DNA of 64,000 nucleotides, from NCBI RefSeq assembly GCF_000001735.4, contig NC_003074.8, positions 930,101-994,100 of the forward strand, in the 5' to 3' direction. This document shows positions 33,095-46,832 of this stretch, piece after piece. Source of the DNA: Arabidopsis thaliana (lineage: Eukaryota > Streptophyta > Magnoliopsida > Brassicales > Brassicaceae). Each line of letters begins with the position of its first letter. Positions within the stretch are counted from its first letter, which is position 1. The position numbers were made by a program, and so were the translations under genes. The notes beneath the pieces are model-generated. The model did not search any database, was not told the DNA's origin, and saw only the letters and a list, made by a program, of their open reading frames with translations.

Positions 33095-36000
33095 ATGGAA
33101 TTGTCAGTCTCTCCTCAAACCCAAAAGATGAACCTGCAAACTCCTCGTAAAAGCTCACTTTCAGGATCTAGGAAAGATTTGTGGTTTGCTATACGGGAAG
33201 GTTCGTTGGTTGATGTGGATTCAGCACTTAGCATACTCAAGAAGACTGGTGGCAATATAAATTTAAGGAATGCCTATGGTCTCACTCCTCTGCATATTGC
33301 TGTATGGAGAAATCACATTCCTATTGTTAGGAGACTGCTTGCTGCTGGCGCTGATCCAGATGCTAGGGTTTGTGACTTTTCCTCTTTTTGTGTCATCATA
33401 TATTTAAATATCTGTTTCTTCAGTTTATAATCTTTAATCTACAAGTTCCATGTTTGTAATTAATTCTACCTATTTATGTCTCTTTTCAGTATCTGTCTCT
33501 ATGTTTGTTGCATATATTGTGTTCATAATGCTTGGAAAATTGAGCTTGCTCTATATTGTACAATGTCCATTTCAGGATGGAGAATCTGGTTGGAGTAGTC
33601 TTCACCGAGCTTTGCATTTTGGCCATCTCGCGGTAGCTAGCGTATTGATTGACTCAGGTGCTTCTTTTACTCTAGAAGACATAAAACTGCGAACACCGGT
33701 TGATTTGGTCTCAGGTCCAGTGGCTCAGGTTATTGGCGAGCAACAAAGTTCGGGTAACTAATATTTTCTCTTTGATCTTTAAGGAGAACCTTAATCAGTC
33801 TTGACACTTTTTCTTACGCAACTTTTGAGAAGCTGAAATGTTGGCTTCATTTTTCTTTTCAGTGGCTACAGAGGTTTTCAGCTGGGGAAATGGTGCAAAC
33901 TACCAACTTGGAACTGGCAATCAACATGTTCAGAAGGTACCAGGGAGAGTTGATTCACTGCATGGTTGTTTTATTAAGTTGGTCTCCGCTGCAAAGTTTC
34001 ATAGTGTTGCCATTAGTACTCATGGAGAAGTCTACACGTGGGGATTTGGAAGGGGTGGCCGCCTTGGACATCCTGAATTTGACATTCATAGGTATGCATT
34101 GTTGTAAATTCACTGATATGGTGACTGGAGGAGGAGCTTAATTGCTTTTATTCCGACAAAGTTTTCATGGTCTAGTTTGTTGCGTCTATATGAAGATTTC
34201 TACTTGCCTATGGCGTTACTGTGGTTTCAAAATTTACCTTGCTTGATTTCTGATGGAACATTGAAAGATAAAAACAGTCTTCTATTCTAAGCGTACATAG
34301 AATCATAGGTTGGTAGTTTTTTTTGTAGCTTACCATAGGCTTTTCGTAAGTTTATATAAACCACAATTGAGTTTATTTTTCTGGTTTGCTATCTCAGTGG
34401 TCAAGCTGCAGTGATTACTCCCCGCCAGGTGATATCTGGTTTAGGATCTCGCCGTGTAAAAGCAGTTGCGGCAGCTAAGCACCACACTGTTATTGCTACA
34501 GAAGGCGGGGATGTGTACACATGGGGTTCCAATAGAGGTAAAACACTTAAACGGCTTCCTATATTTCAGGAATGGATCTTTAGTGCTATAGTATACTCAA
34601 GTTTTAGTTTCGACCTCTAAGCCCAGTTTCTTAGTTAATCTGAATTAGATGGAAATATATTCAATCTATTTGGGTCACCTCGTGGTCTTTTATCTTAGAG
34701 TCTGATGTTGTTTGTGATGCTCTTGTAGAGGGTCAGCTTGGTTATACCTCTGTGGATACTCAGGCAACACCCCGCAAAGTGACTTCATTGAAGGCGAAGA
34801 TTGTAGCTGTTTCTGCAGCAAACAAACACACCGCCGTAGTTTCTGACTGCGGTGAAGTTTTCACTTGGGGATGCAACAAGGAAGGTCAGCTTGGTTATGG
34901 AACCTCCAACTCAGCATCAAACTACTCTCCCAGATTGGTTGATTACTTGAAAGGAAAAGTGTTCACGGCTATTGCATCTTCAAAATATCACACTCTAGTG
35001 CTGCGAAATGATGGAGAGGTAAAATTTCTTACTACATGTTAAGTTAAACGTTTTAATACTATTATTTCAGTGTGTAAAGTTTATAGAATGTATGAACTAG
35101 AGTATGAGAACTCAATTTGGATAAAAATTTATTTTTCTTCAGTATTTCTTTCTTTCTTCTGTGACCAGGTGTACACCTGGGGTCATCGGCTGGTGACTCC
35201 AAGACGTGTTATCATTTCCCGGAATTTAAAGAAAGCTGGGAACACACTATTGAATTTTCATCGAAGGAGACCTCTTCGATTGACTGCAATAGCTGCGGGA
35301 ATGGTACACAGCTTGGCTCTAGCAGAAGATGGTGCATTCTTTTATTGGGTTTCCTCTGACTCCAATCTTAGATGCCAACAGGTTGGATTCAACCTTCTTT
35401 TTTTATCTTAAAAAAACATATAACTCAATATGTCTCGCATAGTAATAACCAAAATTTGGTTAATCCTGATTCCTGCAGTTGCATTCGCTGCACGGTAAAA
35501 CAGTTGTGAGCATTTCAGCGGGTAAATACTGGGCATCTGCTGTTACTAGTACAGGTGAAGTTTACATGTGGGATGGGAAGAATGGTAAAGATATTGCACC
35601 ATCTCTTTCTCGCCTCCACAACTTGAAAAGGGCAACCACAGTTGCTGTTGGCGAAACTCATCTTCTGGTTGTTGGTTCTCTGTATCATCCTGCATATGCT
35701 CCTATTGTGCTTAAGAAGTCTCAGACACTGCAAGCTGATAAATGTAGGGAAGAAGAAAATGAAGAACTGGATGAGGGTTTTATGTTTGACGATGTGGAAT
35801 CCGTGAACGTGTTGCAATCCGTGCAATACGATAATCCTAAGGAGAGGATAGTGCCTAGCTTGAAAAGTTTATGCGAGAAGGTGGCCGCGGAGTGTATTGT
35901 AGAGCCACGAAATGCTATTCAATTGCTTGAAATTGCGGATTCGCTTGGAGCAGAGGATCTTAAGAAGTACTGTGAGGTAATGCAAACCTTCCCTATGTGA

Positions 36001-37757
36001 TGATTGCACACTAAACCGTAGAGATACAAAACTTAGAGAAGTTTATGTTCAGTGTTCTCTTTCTATGTTGTGGCTGATGATTACCTTACACGTGTGTTCT
36101 CCCTGCAGGACATTGTGATTCGAAACCTTGACTTTATTTTGACATTTTCTCCCCAATCTATTGCAAATACATCACCTGATGTTCTTGCCAATCTTGAGAA
36201 ATTACTGGATGACAGATCATCTGAAACATGGAGCTCCCGACCACTTCCAACCCCAACAGCCACATTTCCTGTTGTTATTGACAGTGAAGAGGAGGAAAGT
36301 GAGAGCGACATTCTAAGAACTCGTGACAGCCATGTGAAACACTTTTCCAGTATTGGTGGTACTCGAATGGATTCATTCTTGCAACCAGAAGATGAGCTGA
36401 CTCAACACAATTCCAAAGAAGTCCGAGCTTTGAGGAAAAAGTTGCAACAAATTGAGATACTTGAAGCAAAACAATCGAGAGGACAACTTCTTGATGGTCA
36501 GCAAATAGCAAAACTTCAAAAGAAACTAGATATCGAAAGTTCACTGGTAGAACTTGGTATTCCTGTGGAAGAGTTTCCAGAGGCAAAAGCAACAACAGCT
36601 TTACCGCTAGAAGGAAAGGCCAACAAGAAGGGAAAAAAGAAGAAAAAGGGTAATCAGAGATTTGTACAAGTTGAGACATTCCCTGAATTTGGTGAAGTTA
36701 AAGTGGAAATAGATACGATGCAAGACAAAGAAATTGAAGAAATCTGTGAAGCTATCAAGCCAAAGGTTAGTTTGGGTACTGGTTTTTCATGATGAAATGT
36801 CCTTTGTTAACACTTGATCATATTATCCATCTGCGTCAGTTGAATTATTTTTGCTTTGTATTTATTCTACTAGGGTGGCAAAACCATGTTGGATACGACG
36901 ATGATTAGTGGGTTCCCCAAAGAATCAGACTTTGTCTCACTCTCGCAAAAGAAAGATAATCCACCCGATTCGCCGAGAAGCAAGAAACTTGCAACGGCAG
37001 CAAACAAGAAGAAGAACAGAAAGGGTGGGCTTTCCATGTTCTTGACTGGTGCTCTTGATGATGTCCCTAAACCTGTTGTTGCTCCTCCACCAAGGCCTAA
37101 GATTGAAGGTCCTGTGTGGGGTGGGGCTAAGATTTCTAAAGGATTATCTTCCCTGCGGGATATTCAAGATGAACAAAGCAAGACCCGCTCTCATGAACCT
37201 GTTAGGACTACTAAAAATCAGTCAGGGGATGATTCTCCTGGTAAAAGTGAAGGAAAGATATTACTGAGTTCCTTCTTGACTTCGAAGCCGATTCCGATGG
37301 AACCAGCCAAAAGTTTGCAGCAATCTGATGTGGAAAAAGGAACTCCTCCTTGGGCTTCCTCTGAAACTCCGCGTAAACTGTCTCGACCTTCTCTCAGAGA
37401 TATCCAGATGCAGGAGGTACGTTGTCCTCTGTTTGAAGAATACTGATACCGTAGACAAGATTATCTTGTTGCATCATAGTTTATGTTTTAAAGCTCATTT
37501 TTCTTTCGGTGTCTTTGTCTTGTCTAATGCAGGTGAAGAAGCAACAGTCTCTGTCCCACAGTCCAAAGACAAAAACATCAGGCTTCACAGTCGCAACCGG
37601 GCAAGGATCTCCATCAGATTCGCCTGGAACTAATCGCTGGTTCAAACCAGAGATAGATGCTCCATCAGCAATCCGATCAATCCAGATAGAAGAAAAAGCC
37701 ATGAAGGATCTCCGCCGCTTCTACAGTAGCGTGAAGGTAGTCAGAAACCAGCCTTGA
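33095..37757 (+). CDS. Ankyrin-repeat / RCC1-repeat protein (AT3G03790-type, IBTK-like layout)
   Basis: Ten exons: 33095-33367, 33576-33753, 33863-34091, 34398-34537, 34729-35018, 35169-35381, 35479-35976, 36109-36765, 36874-37416 and 37533-37757; 1081 aa with every junction in frame. Residues about 58-140 are two ankyrin repeats (YGLTPLHIAVWRNH; GWSSLHRALHFGH). Residues about 150-520 are RCC1 repeats with the recurring VYTWG/VFTWGCN strand and AAxxHT blocks, predicting a seven-bladed propeller. Next comes a BTB/BACK-like helical part (AECIVEPRNAIQLLEIADS, GAEDLKKYCEDIVIRNLDFI). The C-terminal third is low-complexity and Lys/Ser-rich, with a coiled coil (EVRALRKKLQQIEILEAKQS) and short SLRDIQ repeats. 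The order matches animal IBTK, a CUL3 adaptor, but the BTB core itself looks eroded. Function in plants is not known to me. Confidence 0.93.
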
Positions 37758-39213
37758 TGATGTGAGTGAATGAGACATTACTTTTCAAGAGCTCTCATTC
37801 TCAAAACTCAAAAGTGTTGTAGTTGTAACTGTACAGATGATGTCTCCACTGTTCATTGGGTCTCCTCTTAACTGGTCAGCCATTTTTTTTCTCTTTCTTT
37901 CAATGTGTTAGTCTTTGGTAGTAGCTGTCAAAGTAATACTCATGCTTATGTACATCACTGGTGTACATGAAGCTCTTTAGTAGTCTTCACAAACCATTTT
38001 AGATGTATATATTTCGTAATAATAAGAAAAAGCTTATATGATTTATTTCAGTAATATTCCCTTGTGTAATCTAAAACATTGACTTAACAAAGTCAGAAAT
38101 GTAGAAGGTGTAAAGTGTAACTGTTTCCTAAGAAGATATAAAGACACAGAAGCAGAGTACTCTCTTGTGCAAATCAATCATCAATCTTCCTGAGATTTCA
38201 AAACGGATAACGGCAATTTCGGATTTTGATTTAAGTCCGGTTAAATCGGATCGGTTAGATTGGATATAATTAACAGACAAAAAACAAACACAACCCAAAC
38301 GAGAATAGGGCCTTTTGTTAACACAACCCAACCCAAAATTGGGCATTTTCTTAATATAAAACCAAACGAATGGGCCTTTTCTGGGTTATATGAATCCGGC
38401 CCAAAGGCTAAGCTGGTGAAGTACTAGCTTGCGGCCCGTAATATTAACATTAACATTAATATTATCAAATTTCTTAAGTTTCCCTTACCACGTGTCTTGT
38501 TTTTCTACAGTTAATTGAAATCTTTGATTGATCGGATAGATCTTTCTGAATCTCTTGAATTTTTACTGAATGAAGCCAATGAGGCGCTGATTAGTGCTTT
38601 TTTTCTGGTTTTCTTGAGAGCTAAAGGAGATAGATACCTTTGAACAAGTAGAATCTGAGACGGACTTAACTATTTTACACATTGGTTTTGTAGATGACTG
38701 TAATTGACCTAATGGTCCCTATATGTAATATTAGTTTTTTTCTTGTGTAGCAAGAAAGCGTCGAAACCAGCTACTGACTGTTGTTTGGTTTGAGTCTCAT
38801 TGTAAAGATACTGTCCCAAAATAAGAGTTTGACTAAAGATTTGATTAGTAATCTGTTAACAACGAAATTTACCTCTCTTTTTTGTTGTTTTATAAAGAGC
38901 ATAGAATTTCAAATGAAATCTTAACCGTTGACTCGAACCTTACGTGCCTAACAATCTCACATTTGTGCTCTGCTTTATACGGTGACGAAGCTCCCTTGTC
39001 TCTTCTATTGATTTTTATAGGATAACCAAAAAAACAAAAACAAAAAGAAGGAAGAGAACAAAAGAGATCTGGGTTTATTACAAAACCAGGTTTGTTTATC
39101 TTCTAATTGTGGCCATTTTCTTTTTCATTGATTTTGCCAAAATTTTGTTAATTGTTTGACAAGTTTCCTGATGCTTTTATAGATCTTTTGCTCTGTTCCC
39201 GTTCTCTCCGACA
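37758..39213. other. Intergenic spacer and SYP131 upstream region
   Basis: 3' UTR of the ankyrin-RCC1 gene to about 38040. Four telomeric-promoter/site-II-like gggcc or ggccca motifs lie at 38305-38405, a pattern usually found near housekeeping promoters. A 5' UTR with an intron precedes SYP131 (CT-rich leader about 38990-39090). No further gene seen. Confidence 0.45.
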
Positions 39214-41360
39214 ATGAACGACCTCTTAAAGGTTTGTCTTATCTTTTTCTTCACACATTTTCTCTGTTTCGCTTTGACATTACGTGATCAAGGAGATTTC
39301 TGCTCTAATCCAAACAACCTTTTCGTGTATCTTTATTAATTTCTCTCTAAATTTTGAAATTAGAAACTCCGAATCTTGGGGTTTAAATTCGCTTGGTATA
39401 CAAGGTTTCTCAGAATTGACGTTTCTTTAGTTCGGCATTTATTCCGAGAAAATCCATGATGAAGAATGCTCCTGTGAGATTCAAAAAATCGTTTATAGAA
39501 GTAAAATGATCAAATAAATCTGGAGGTTTATGTTGGATTTAGTGGGATAAATCAAAGATCAAACGTTGTGAAGCTTGTAAGTTTCTAAGATGATGTGACA
39601 GATGTTTTGATTGGACAGGGTTCGTTAGAGTTCTCCAGGGATCGCTCTAATAGAAGCGATATTGAGTCAGGACATGGCCCTGGTAACTCTGGAGATCTCG
39701 GGCTCTCTGGTTTCTTCAAAAAGGTAAAGCTTTTGTATCCCTCTGCAACTCTTCTCAATCAGTGCTACATATGTGTATGACTATTGAGATCATCATATCA
39801 ATTGTTTAGGTCCAGGAAATCGAAAAGCAATATGAGAAGCTTGACAAGCATCTCAACAAGCTTCAGGGGGCACATGAGGAGACTAAAGCCGTCACCAAGG
39901 CTCCTGCAATGAAATGTAATCCAAAACGAGTTCGATTTTAGACCACAGAAACAAGTTCATGATGGAAGATTTAGATGAACTGAAATTTGGTTTCTCTTTG
40001 TTTTTTGTTCCGCAGCAATCAAGCAAAGGATGGAGAGAGATGTTGATGAAGTGGGAAGAATTTCTCGTTTCATCAAAGGAAAGATCGAGGAACTGGACCG
40101 AGAGGTTAGGCTTAGAGATGAATACATTGTTTGTTGCATCTGTTTCTATGATCTGGTCATCTTTTGTTTAAGACTTGGATTGATATCTTCAGAATCTGGA
40201 GAACCGGACTAAACCGGGTTGTGGGAAAGGAACAGGTGTAGACAGAACAAGAACAGCCACAACTATGTGAGTTTTAGCCTATTAAAACTCAAGATTGTCT
40301 ATATACAAGTATCTTTCAGTCTTCCTTGACGCTTTTTTCTTCGGCAGTGCGGTGAAGAAGAAATTTAAGGACAAGATATCTGAATTCCAAGTAAGTTTAG
40401 CAAATTCTGAAAAGAAAATGTTCTCTAAGAAAGTTGTCCTAAGCTCTTATCTTTGTCACCTGCAGACTCTAAGACAAAACATTCAACAAGAATACAGAGA
40501 AGTTGTAGAGAGGCGTGTGTTTACAGGTTTGAATTGAGAATCTGTCTGAAGATTCACCTGTTCCATTAATGATCGTTTAAGAGCTAATTGTATTTTTGTT
40601 GTTCTGATTCTTGACAATGGTTAGTGACTGGCCAACGAGCTGATGAAGAGGCAAGTTCTTATAACTCCGATTTAATTGATTAATACCCTATTGAATTAGT
40701 TCATGATTGTTAATTTTCGGGTGTGTAGACAGTTGATAGATTGATTGAAACTGGAGACAGTGAGCAAATTTTCCAGAAAGCAATCAGGGAGCAAGGACGA
40801 GGACAGGTTGGTATCTATGTTCCGGCACTCATCTGTGCAACACGACAACTATAACATGCTTTTCTACTGGTTCTGTGCAGATAATGGACACACTGGCTGA
40901 GATTCAGGAACGCCATGACGCTGTCAGAGATTTAGAGAAGAAACTCCTTGACCTGCAACAGGTAAACCTCGATCCGATTCACCAAAAACTCTCAAGAATT
41001 CTCATCATTGATTCTTCTCTTTTATGTTTCCGGTTAGGTGTTTCTCGATATGGCCGTGCTGGTGGATGCACAGGGAGAGATGTTAGACAACATAGAGAAT
41101 ATGGTAACAATCTCTTCAGTACCTGTTTAAATCCCTGAGCTTAGATCTCTTCAAAATCCTTTCTTACTCTGTTTCTGTTCTAACAGGTCTCAAGTGCTGT
41201 GGATCATGTTCAATCCGGAAACAATCAACTAACAAAGGCAGTAAAAAGCCAGAAAAGTTCAAGGAAATGGATGTGCATTGCCATCCTTATCCTTCTTATC
41301 ATTATTATCATTACTGTCATCTCTGTTCTCAAACCATGGACACAGAAAAATGGTGCCTAA
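39214..41360 (+). CDS. SYP131: SYP131: plasma-membrane syntaxin (Qa-SNARE)
   Basis: Twelve exons: 39214-39231, 39619-39723, 39810-39915, 40016-40104, 40193-40266, 40348-40390, 40466-40526, 40625-40650, 40729-40806, 40881-40961, 41038-41103 and 41187-41360; 306 aa. The first exon codes only MNDLLK. The N-terminal Habc helices ([19 protein letters not shown]...) are followed by the SNARE motif at about 205-265 ([39 protein letters not shown], with the zero-layer Gln in VDAQGE). A C-terminal anchor follows ([20 protein letters not shown]). The SYP13 clade acts in secretion at the plasma membrane; SYP131 is reported as pollen-enriched. The 26-nt exon at 40625-40650 is followed by a GC donor (GAGgcaagt), a rare GC-AG intron. 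Confidence 0.95.
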
Positions 41361-41549
41361 GGTTCTATTCTCTCTGCCCTGCTTCTGAGGCTTCTGTATA
41401 CAACAGTATATACGTGTATCATCGCATCAAGTACTATTGACCTTACACTATCACTATAAAAATGATGTATTCTTTTGATCGGATCAATGAATCAACTATT
41501 TTACAGAGGCCAAAGTCGAATACCATTTCAGTGAACAATCTCGGCCCAA

Positions 41550-41579
41550 CGAATATGAATATGAATATGAATATGAATC
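41550..41579. repeat. Hexanucleotide microsatellite (atgaat)n
   Basis: Four to five copies of atgaat/gaatat just downstream of SYP131, between the convergent ends of SYP131 and EDA30. Confidence 0.8.
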
Positions 41580-41744
41580 AGGACACAGCAAGTTTATATT
41601 AAAATTCTGTTGAAATATACCTTTATCTTTTATCTGTAGTGTGTCAAAACAAATCCAGAAAAAAACTATTGGAGAAAAAGGGATAAAGAATCTGAATATG
41701 AACCTTTAATCAGATTTACAATGATGAGAAAAAGAAGAGCAAAA

Positions 41745-41885
41745 GATACCTCCAGCTTCAAATTTGCTTCAAGGGAAGCCCTCAGAGAAGGATGAAGCAT
41801 AACGGACATCCTTTGCTGCATCAGTTGTCCGTCCTTCGATGCATAAGGGCGTCCGGAGGCAATACCGATATCTTTGAGAAGGTCT
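41745..41885 (-). other. Orphan exon-like open frame between SYP131 and EDA30
   Basis: Bounded by a plausible acceptor (cgtcag at 41886-41891) and donor (ctggag|gtatct at 41744). The open frame reads DIGIASGRPYASKDGQLMQQ followed by RMSVMLHPSLRASLEANLK. The composition looks like a real folded protein, unlike the surrounding AT-rich DNA. I do not recognise the family. It lies downstream of the EDA30 stop, so it could be a 3' UTR segment, an alternative last exon, or a relic of another gene. Confidence 0.3.
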
Positions 41886-42089
41886 GACGTATAAAGAGTA
41901 TGCAACTAACTTGCAAGGAGCTACTAACAAAAGAATAATACTAAAAGCTTATTCTCAGAAAGGGAAAAAAAGCCGGGAACTGTAAAAAACAATAAAAAAA
42001 ACCTCTGTATGTTTGCTTCTTCGCCTTTCCTGAAAGAATCTGGGTAAAATCAAATAACACCTCACAGCAGAATTTGCATAGTAGTCACG

Positions 42090-45000
42090 CTAGTCATTAG
42101 GATCCCACTCTTCATCTTGGTCAAAAGCTGAAGCTACCTTACTTTTTGCAAATTCTTCTTCAGTTTCTGACTGTTCAGCGAGAAGGTCATGGTCATAATC
42201 AGGCTGATCACCATCATCAGTTTTACTCTTTTCCACTCCCGCTGATTTTATCCATTTAGGGCATTCATCCTCACCTCCATAGAGAAATCTACCATCATCA
42301 CTCTGTATTTGCCTGGAATCCTCAAGGGCTGAGGTTCTGCATGAGCATTCAGGAAGTGGATGCGAAAGGAACGACCTAGGTTTCGACAACATAGACTGCC
42401 TGATAAGCCCACTTTCACCCAAACTTGAGTTAAGATGTTTCCTCACACGAAGTGTCCAGTTACGGTTGGGATGGTACATGTCCTCACGAGTAATGTTGAA
42501 AAGTTCTTGAATAACTTTCCTGTTTGAGCAAATCAGTGAACAGTTAATGAATTTTGCAAAAGAGAAATTTTGTAAAAGCTAGTAACTCATAAGATGCATG
42601 TATCAGCTAAAATTACGGATCAATGAACCCAAAAGAATAAGAAGATTATCGGCATAAAAGGTGTGCAATCAACCTAACTATGAGGAAGGACGGTAGATGC
42701 AGTAAGTAATTTTTTATCAATAATTCTGCTTACCTGTCCAGTCTATATGTTCGTGAAGAGGGTCTTTCATAGAGCCTTTGACCCATCACCAAACTTGAAA
42801 AATCTGGCCATCCACTACCATCGTTGTTGAACCCAGGGAAGAACACATCAGCTTCTACAGAAACAGCAAAATCAAGGGCATCCCACAGTAACCTGTGTGC
42901 TTGATTCCTAAGATCCATAGGCGAAGGGCTTGGTTCTGTGTCATTCTCTGTAAGCCAACCATACCATCCTTCTTTTTCGTGCTGGTAGATAGGTCTGTCT
43001 GGAGGAGGAGGTAGAGGTCGAGGTCGAGGACCTGCCTTGTTCCACTCTTCCTTGAGCTGCTTATCGCTTTTTCGAGGAGGCATTTTATATGTATTCTCTG
43101 GAAGAGGTGTCTCAGGACCAACCAATTCTGATAATTCCTCCGTGCTGCATAAAGAAGTCCGATCCACTAAATTAGGGAACATGGCACGTAGAGGGATCAA
43201 AACCCGTTGGCCGCCAAATATTTCAGAACCAGCCAAGTATATGATCGCTTTTTGAGAATAACCCAATGCTTTCAAAAGAATTCCAACCTGCAAAATTTCA
43301 ATTCCAATTAACTCTTGGCATCATAAAGCCAATTTAGTTCCATCAGAACAGAAGTAAGTAAGCAATCCAATTGGAGCTTGAAAACAGTGTATCACATGGG
43401 AATTACATACAAACATAGAAAATTTAAATTTAGCTACGTTGCTTGACAAAAAAATAAATAAAAAAAAATTAGCTTCGTCGTAAACTCCAAGAATTCAAGC
43501 AAAGGGTACCGAGATATAATAATACATCCATATAGCATTATTTGAGAGAAGCTCCGTACCTCTTCTGGCATGAGAGGACATAAGCCATTATCCCTGCGCA
43601 AGCGCGAGTCTACAATAAGTTCTTCTAAAATAAACCTCTGCTTGATCATCTGAGCACGCCGATATTGGATGAGTTCACTGTGAATATCCTTTGAGGATTG
43701 AAAAAATGCGTAGAGTCAGAAACTACTTCCCCATGTATCTCAATCACAAAGGATACACAGGAAAAAAACGTAGCTGATATAAACAGTTTGTTCTATCAAA
43801 AATATACAGATTGAGAAGGTTGAAAACTTTTACCTGGAAAAGCTCAGCACAACCATGATATGCCAATTTCTCCCTTACTAAGCCAGGATGATAAGCTAGG
43901 AAAGGTTGACCTGATTTACGTAACCTAGAAAAGGGAAATTATCTTCCTCAATTATGTAAGGAATGCACGGTTTTTAGGGGTAGATAGACAAAACCATGAC
44001 ACATAAAATCTTAACATTTACATCAAGTCCCAATCTAAATTAAGAAAATGGTAACCCCTAAACTTAATTATTATAGCTCTCAGCTAGATATACTTCATTA
44101 TCAAAGAAAGAAAAGCTTAGCATCTAATGTTCTTCTCCCCCTTAGTAATCCTATATCATGTATTCGTCCCATTCTTCAATGAATTTTTGAATTGCAAGTA
44201 TCACAAATACCTGTCAACCATCTCCTTGGCCAGCACCTGAATTTCTGGACGAAGCTGGAGGGCATGGAAGGCAACTCTACACCTTAATCTTTGAAGTTCA
44301 GGCATTGAAGCGGGCAAAGCTGACTGAAAACAAGACAACTTCGTTCAGGATAAAACACCTTGTTTAACTAGTCCCACGACTTCTACTTACATTTAAACAT
44401 TAAATGACTAGAACATGTTATGACGAGTGATGGTAGTTAGCAGGCAGAAGGATATATACTCAAATATCTCTATAGATATAAAAATTACTGCATACAAGAT
44501 ATAAGACTCTAAGGAGAAAAAAACACTCAGTACCTGCAAGCATCCCCCATCAGAGACGATCAATCCAATAACATTAGCTTTCTTTAACTTTGGCAACACA
44601 TCCTCGAGGTAAAATTTTGGTGACGCAGAGTTTTTGGGCTTAAAAAGAGGGAACTCATTCCTTTTTCTTGCGGCTTTCAAGCTCTCAGGGAGGGTCTTCA
44701 TAACTATAACATCATTTTTAAGAAAGGCTATAAACTGCTCTTCATCATAAAGATAGGAGAAACTCTTGAACTTGTTGCTGCACAGCATGTGAAAAATAAA
44801 CTAGAGTAAAGAAGAGTCTAGTACCACGGCAAAGAAGTACGCTTTAACAGAAAATAAAACAAGTAAAGATAAAAAGAACAAGAAAATGGATAGAGCTAGG
44901 CGCACCTAATGCCTTTTGAGCGAAGACTTTCTTGAAGCTCTGGAATGACAAGAGTAGCATTTAGAAGCCTGGATATGGTGACAAGATCACATATCTAGAA

Positions 45001-45801
45001 AATTTGCAAAGACGTTATCAACATGCATAACAGAGAAAATGAAGAGGAATCTTAAATAATAGTGTCAACTGAAACTTACAGAAGATCTAATCTTGTCAAA
45101 TCCACCAAATATCTTTGCATAAATGAAACCATTGTTTTTCGAACTGGGCGCTGCAAATAGACAGTACCAAGAAAAAAAAAACATCACAAACGATCCCAAA
45201 CAGATTTTCATGCTCAAACAGGTATTAAACAAAACATACACCCTCCCTAATGGCCCTTTATATCCCTATGTTTCGATAGAAAATGGAAAAAAACACTGCT
45301 GCAGATTAAACAGTCCAACTAGGATATGAATGAGCATTTAGGCAGCAACGATCAATGCAAAATAAGAAAACATTTCCCATCATAGCAGCTAAAGATATAT
45401 AATTTGTGTCTCTAAGAAGTCGTTTAAATGCATTTTGTGCATTGCAAACAAAAGTAAGATAGAATAATACCAGGATAACTATTTCTTGGATTGGCATAAG
45501 GCTGCAAGGTCTCTAACGATTTGACAGGCCGCCATAAGTGCTTATTTCTAAAATCCTGCAACAGTAAACACAAATTCTTCAATCACACATTTAGAGTAAA
45601 ACCAAGGAATCCAATTCAATTGATAGATATATATACCTGTGCACCTAACAAAGAATCAAAATCCTGCCAAAGGTTATCTCTTGCAGAATACGCCAACTGT
45701 ACACCTGAAGACTTCGTCATGGAAAGATGAACAACCAGAGATCCCATTGATAAGATCAACACAAATAGCGCAATCCATTTTATTCTAGATTTAAACACCA
45801 T
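42090..45801 (-). CDS. EDA30: EDA30: O-fucosyltransferase-like (GT106) protein
   Basis: Ten exons: 45637-45801, 45471-45555, 45080-45150, 44906-44994, 44534-44777, 44211-44323, 43834-43924, 43560-43688, 42734-43287 and 42090-42519; 656 aa. The N-terminus is a short basic tail and signal anchor (WIALFVLILSMGSLVVHL), so it is a type II Golgi membrane protein. The lumenal domain has typical plant O-FucT features: NGFIYAKIFGGFDKIRSSICD, NATLVIPEL, RCRVAFHALQLRPEIQ, YHPGLVREKLAYHGC, IYLAGSEIFGGQR and MFPNLVDRTSL. The C-terminus is acidic (DQDEEWDPND). Named for embryo sac development arrest 30; the exact glycan acceptor is not evident. It is convergent with SYP131. Confidence 0.95.
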
Positions 45802-46832
45802 CTTCCACCAGCCCGAAATCGAGCTCTTTCCCCAGCTAAAGAACCCTAAGAATCCAAATTAACCGTCGAAAATTCAAATCCAGTCGTTCACAGAATTTCA
45901 AAAATTCCAAACTCGGAGAAGAAGCTGCTTTACCCAAATCAAGGCGAGATCCAGGGTCAAACGAGGTAAATGATCACTGAAAGAGCCTCGAAACGAAGCA
46001 CGCTTAGGATCTGATTAAAAAACTGGAGATTTCTCGCATCTTCGAACTTTCCAGGAGAAAACAAACAAAAAACCCGTGCCAGGCAGAGGAGGAAGTAGTT
46101 GAATTTAATTCAGAGTCAGATCAAGAGGAAGAGAGAAGGAGACTTATAGGAGACAAGACTCACTGACAGATTTTCCAGAAATCGAAGAACGCAAATTTAT
46201 TTATGATTTTTCCTGCGACGAGGGTTGCTTTGTTAACAGACAAACTCTGCACAATATTATGAACTCCAGTTTATTCACTTGACTCTACAGTAGCGATAAC
46301 CGGCTCAGATTTTGGTTTACAATTCTCGGTTGAAAACAAAAATACCAAATCCCTATCAATTTATCGAAATTTGATTAGTATTTTCCCCGGTTCATTTATC
46401 TGTACGATTAGTTCTAGTAACCGACAAAGAAACCGGGTATCTAGTATGTAAAAGTAAACCCGGTTTAGACTCATTCTTTAACTGGAAACCCAATTGACTT
46501 TCCGGTTCAATGGTAGGTTATTTATGGCGTCGGTTCAATTGACACCATTTACCGCTGCGTCACTACGTATAAACCCGGTTTGGGTAAATTATTCGATCAT
46601 TTATTCTCTGATTCTGTAGCAACATGAAGAATCTTTAGTATAGAAACTGTTAATATATACATCAGCTAAACAAATCTGAGAAATCTTTCTGGATCTTTTG
46701 TTTGATTTCATCGTTCATTAAACACAAAAAATTGGCATTTACATGATATCTTCTAGATCAAATCTTTCATTGAGAAAGATGAAAAAATTGTTATCTATCT
46801 ACAGTTAAAAAAGTTTTTTCTTCAGATGATGA
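45802..46832. other. EDA30 5' region and SAUR29 3' flank
   Basis: The 5' UTR of EDA30 probably extends to about 46150. The stretch from 46620 to 46832 is homologous, in inverted orientation, to the 3' flank of SAUR27 (51446-51660). No gene seen. Confidence 0.55.

Noticed and set aside
36275-36679. 134-codon minus-strand ORF
   Set aside because: Antisense shadow of exon 8 of the ankyrin-RCC1 gene.
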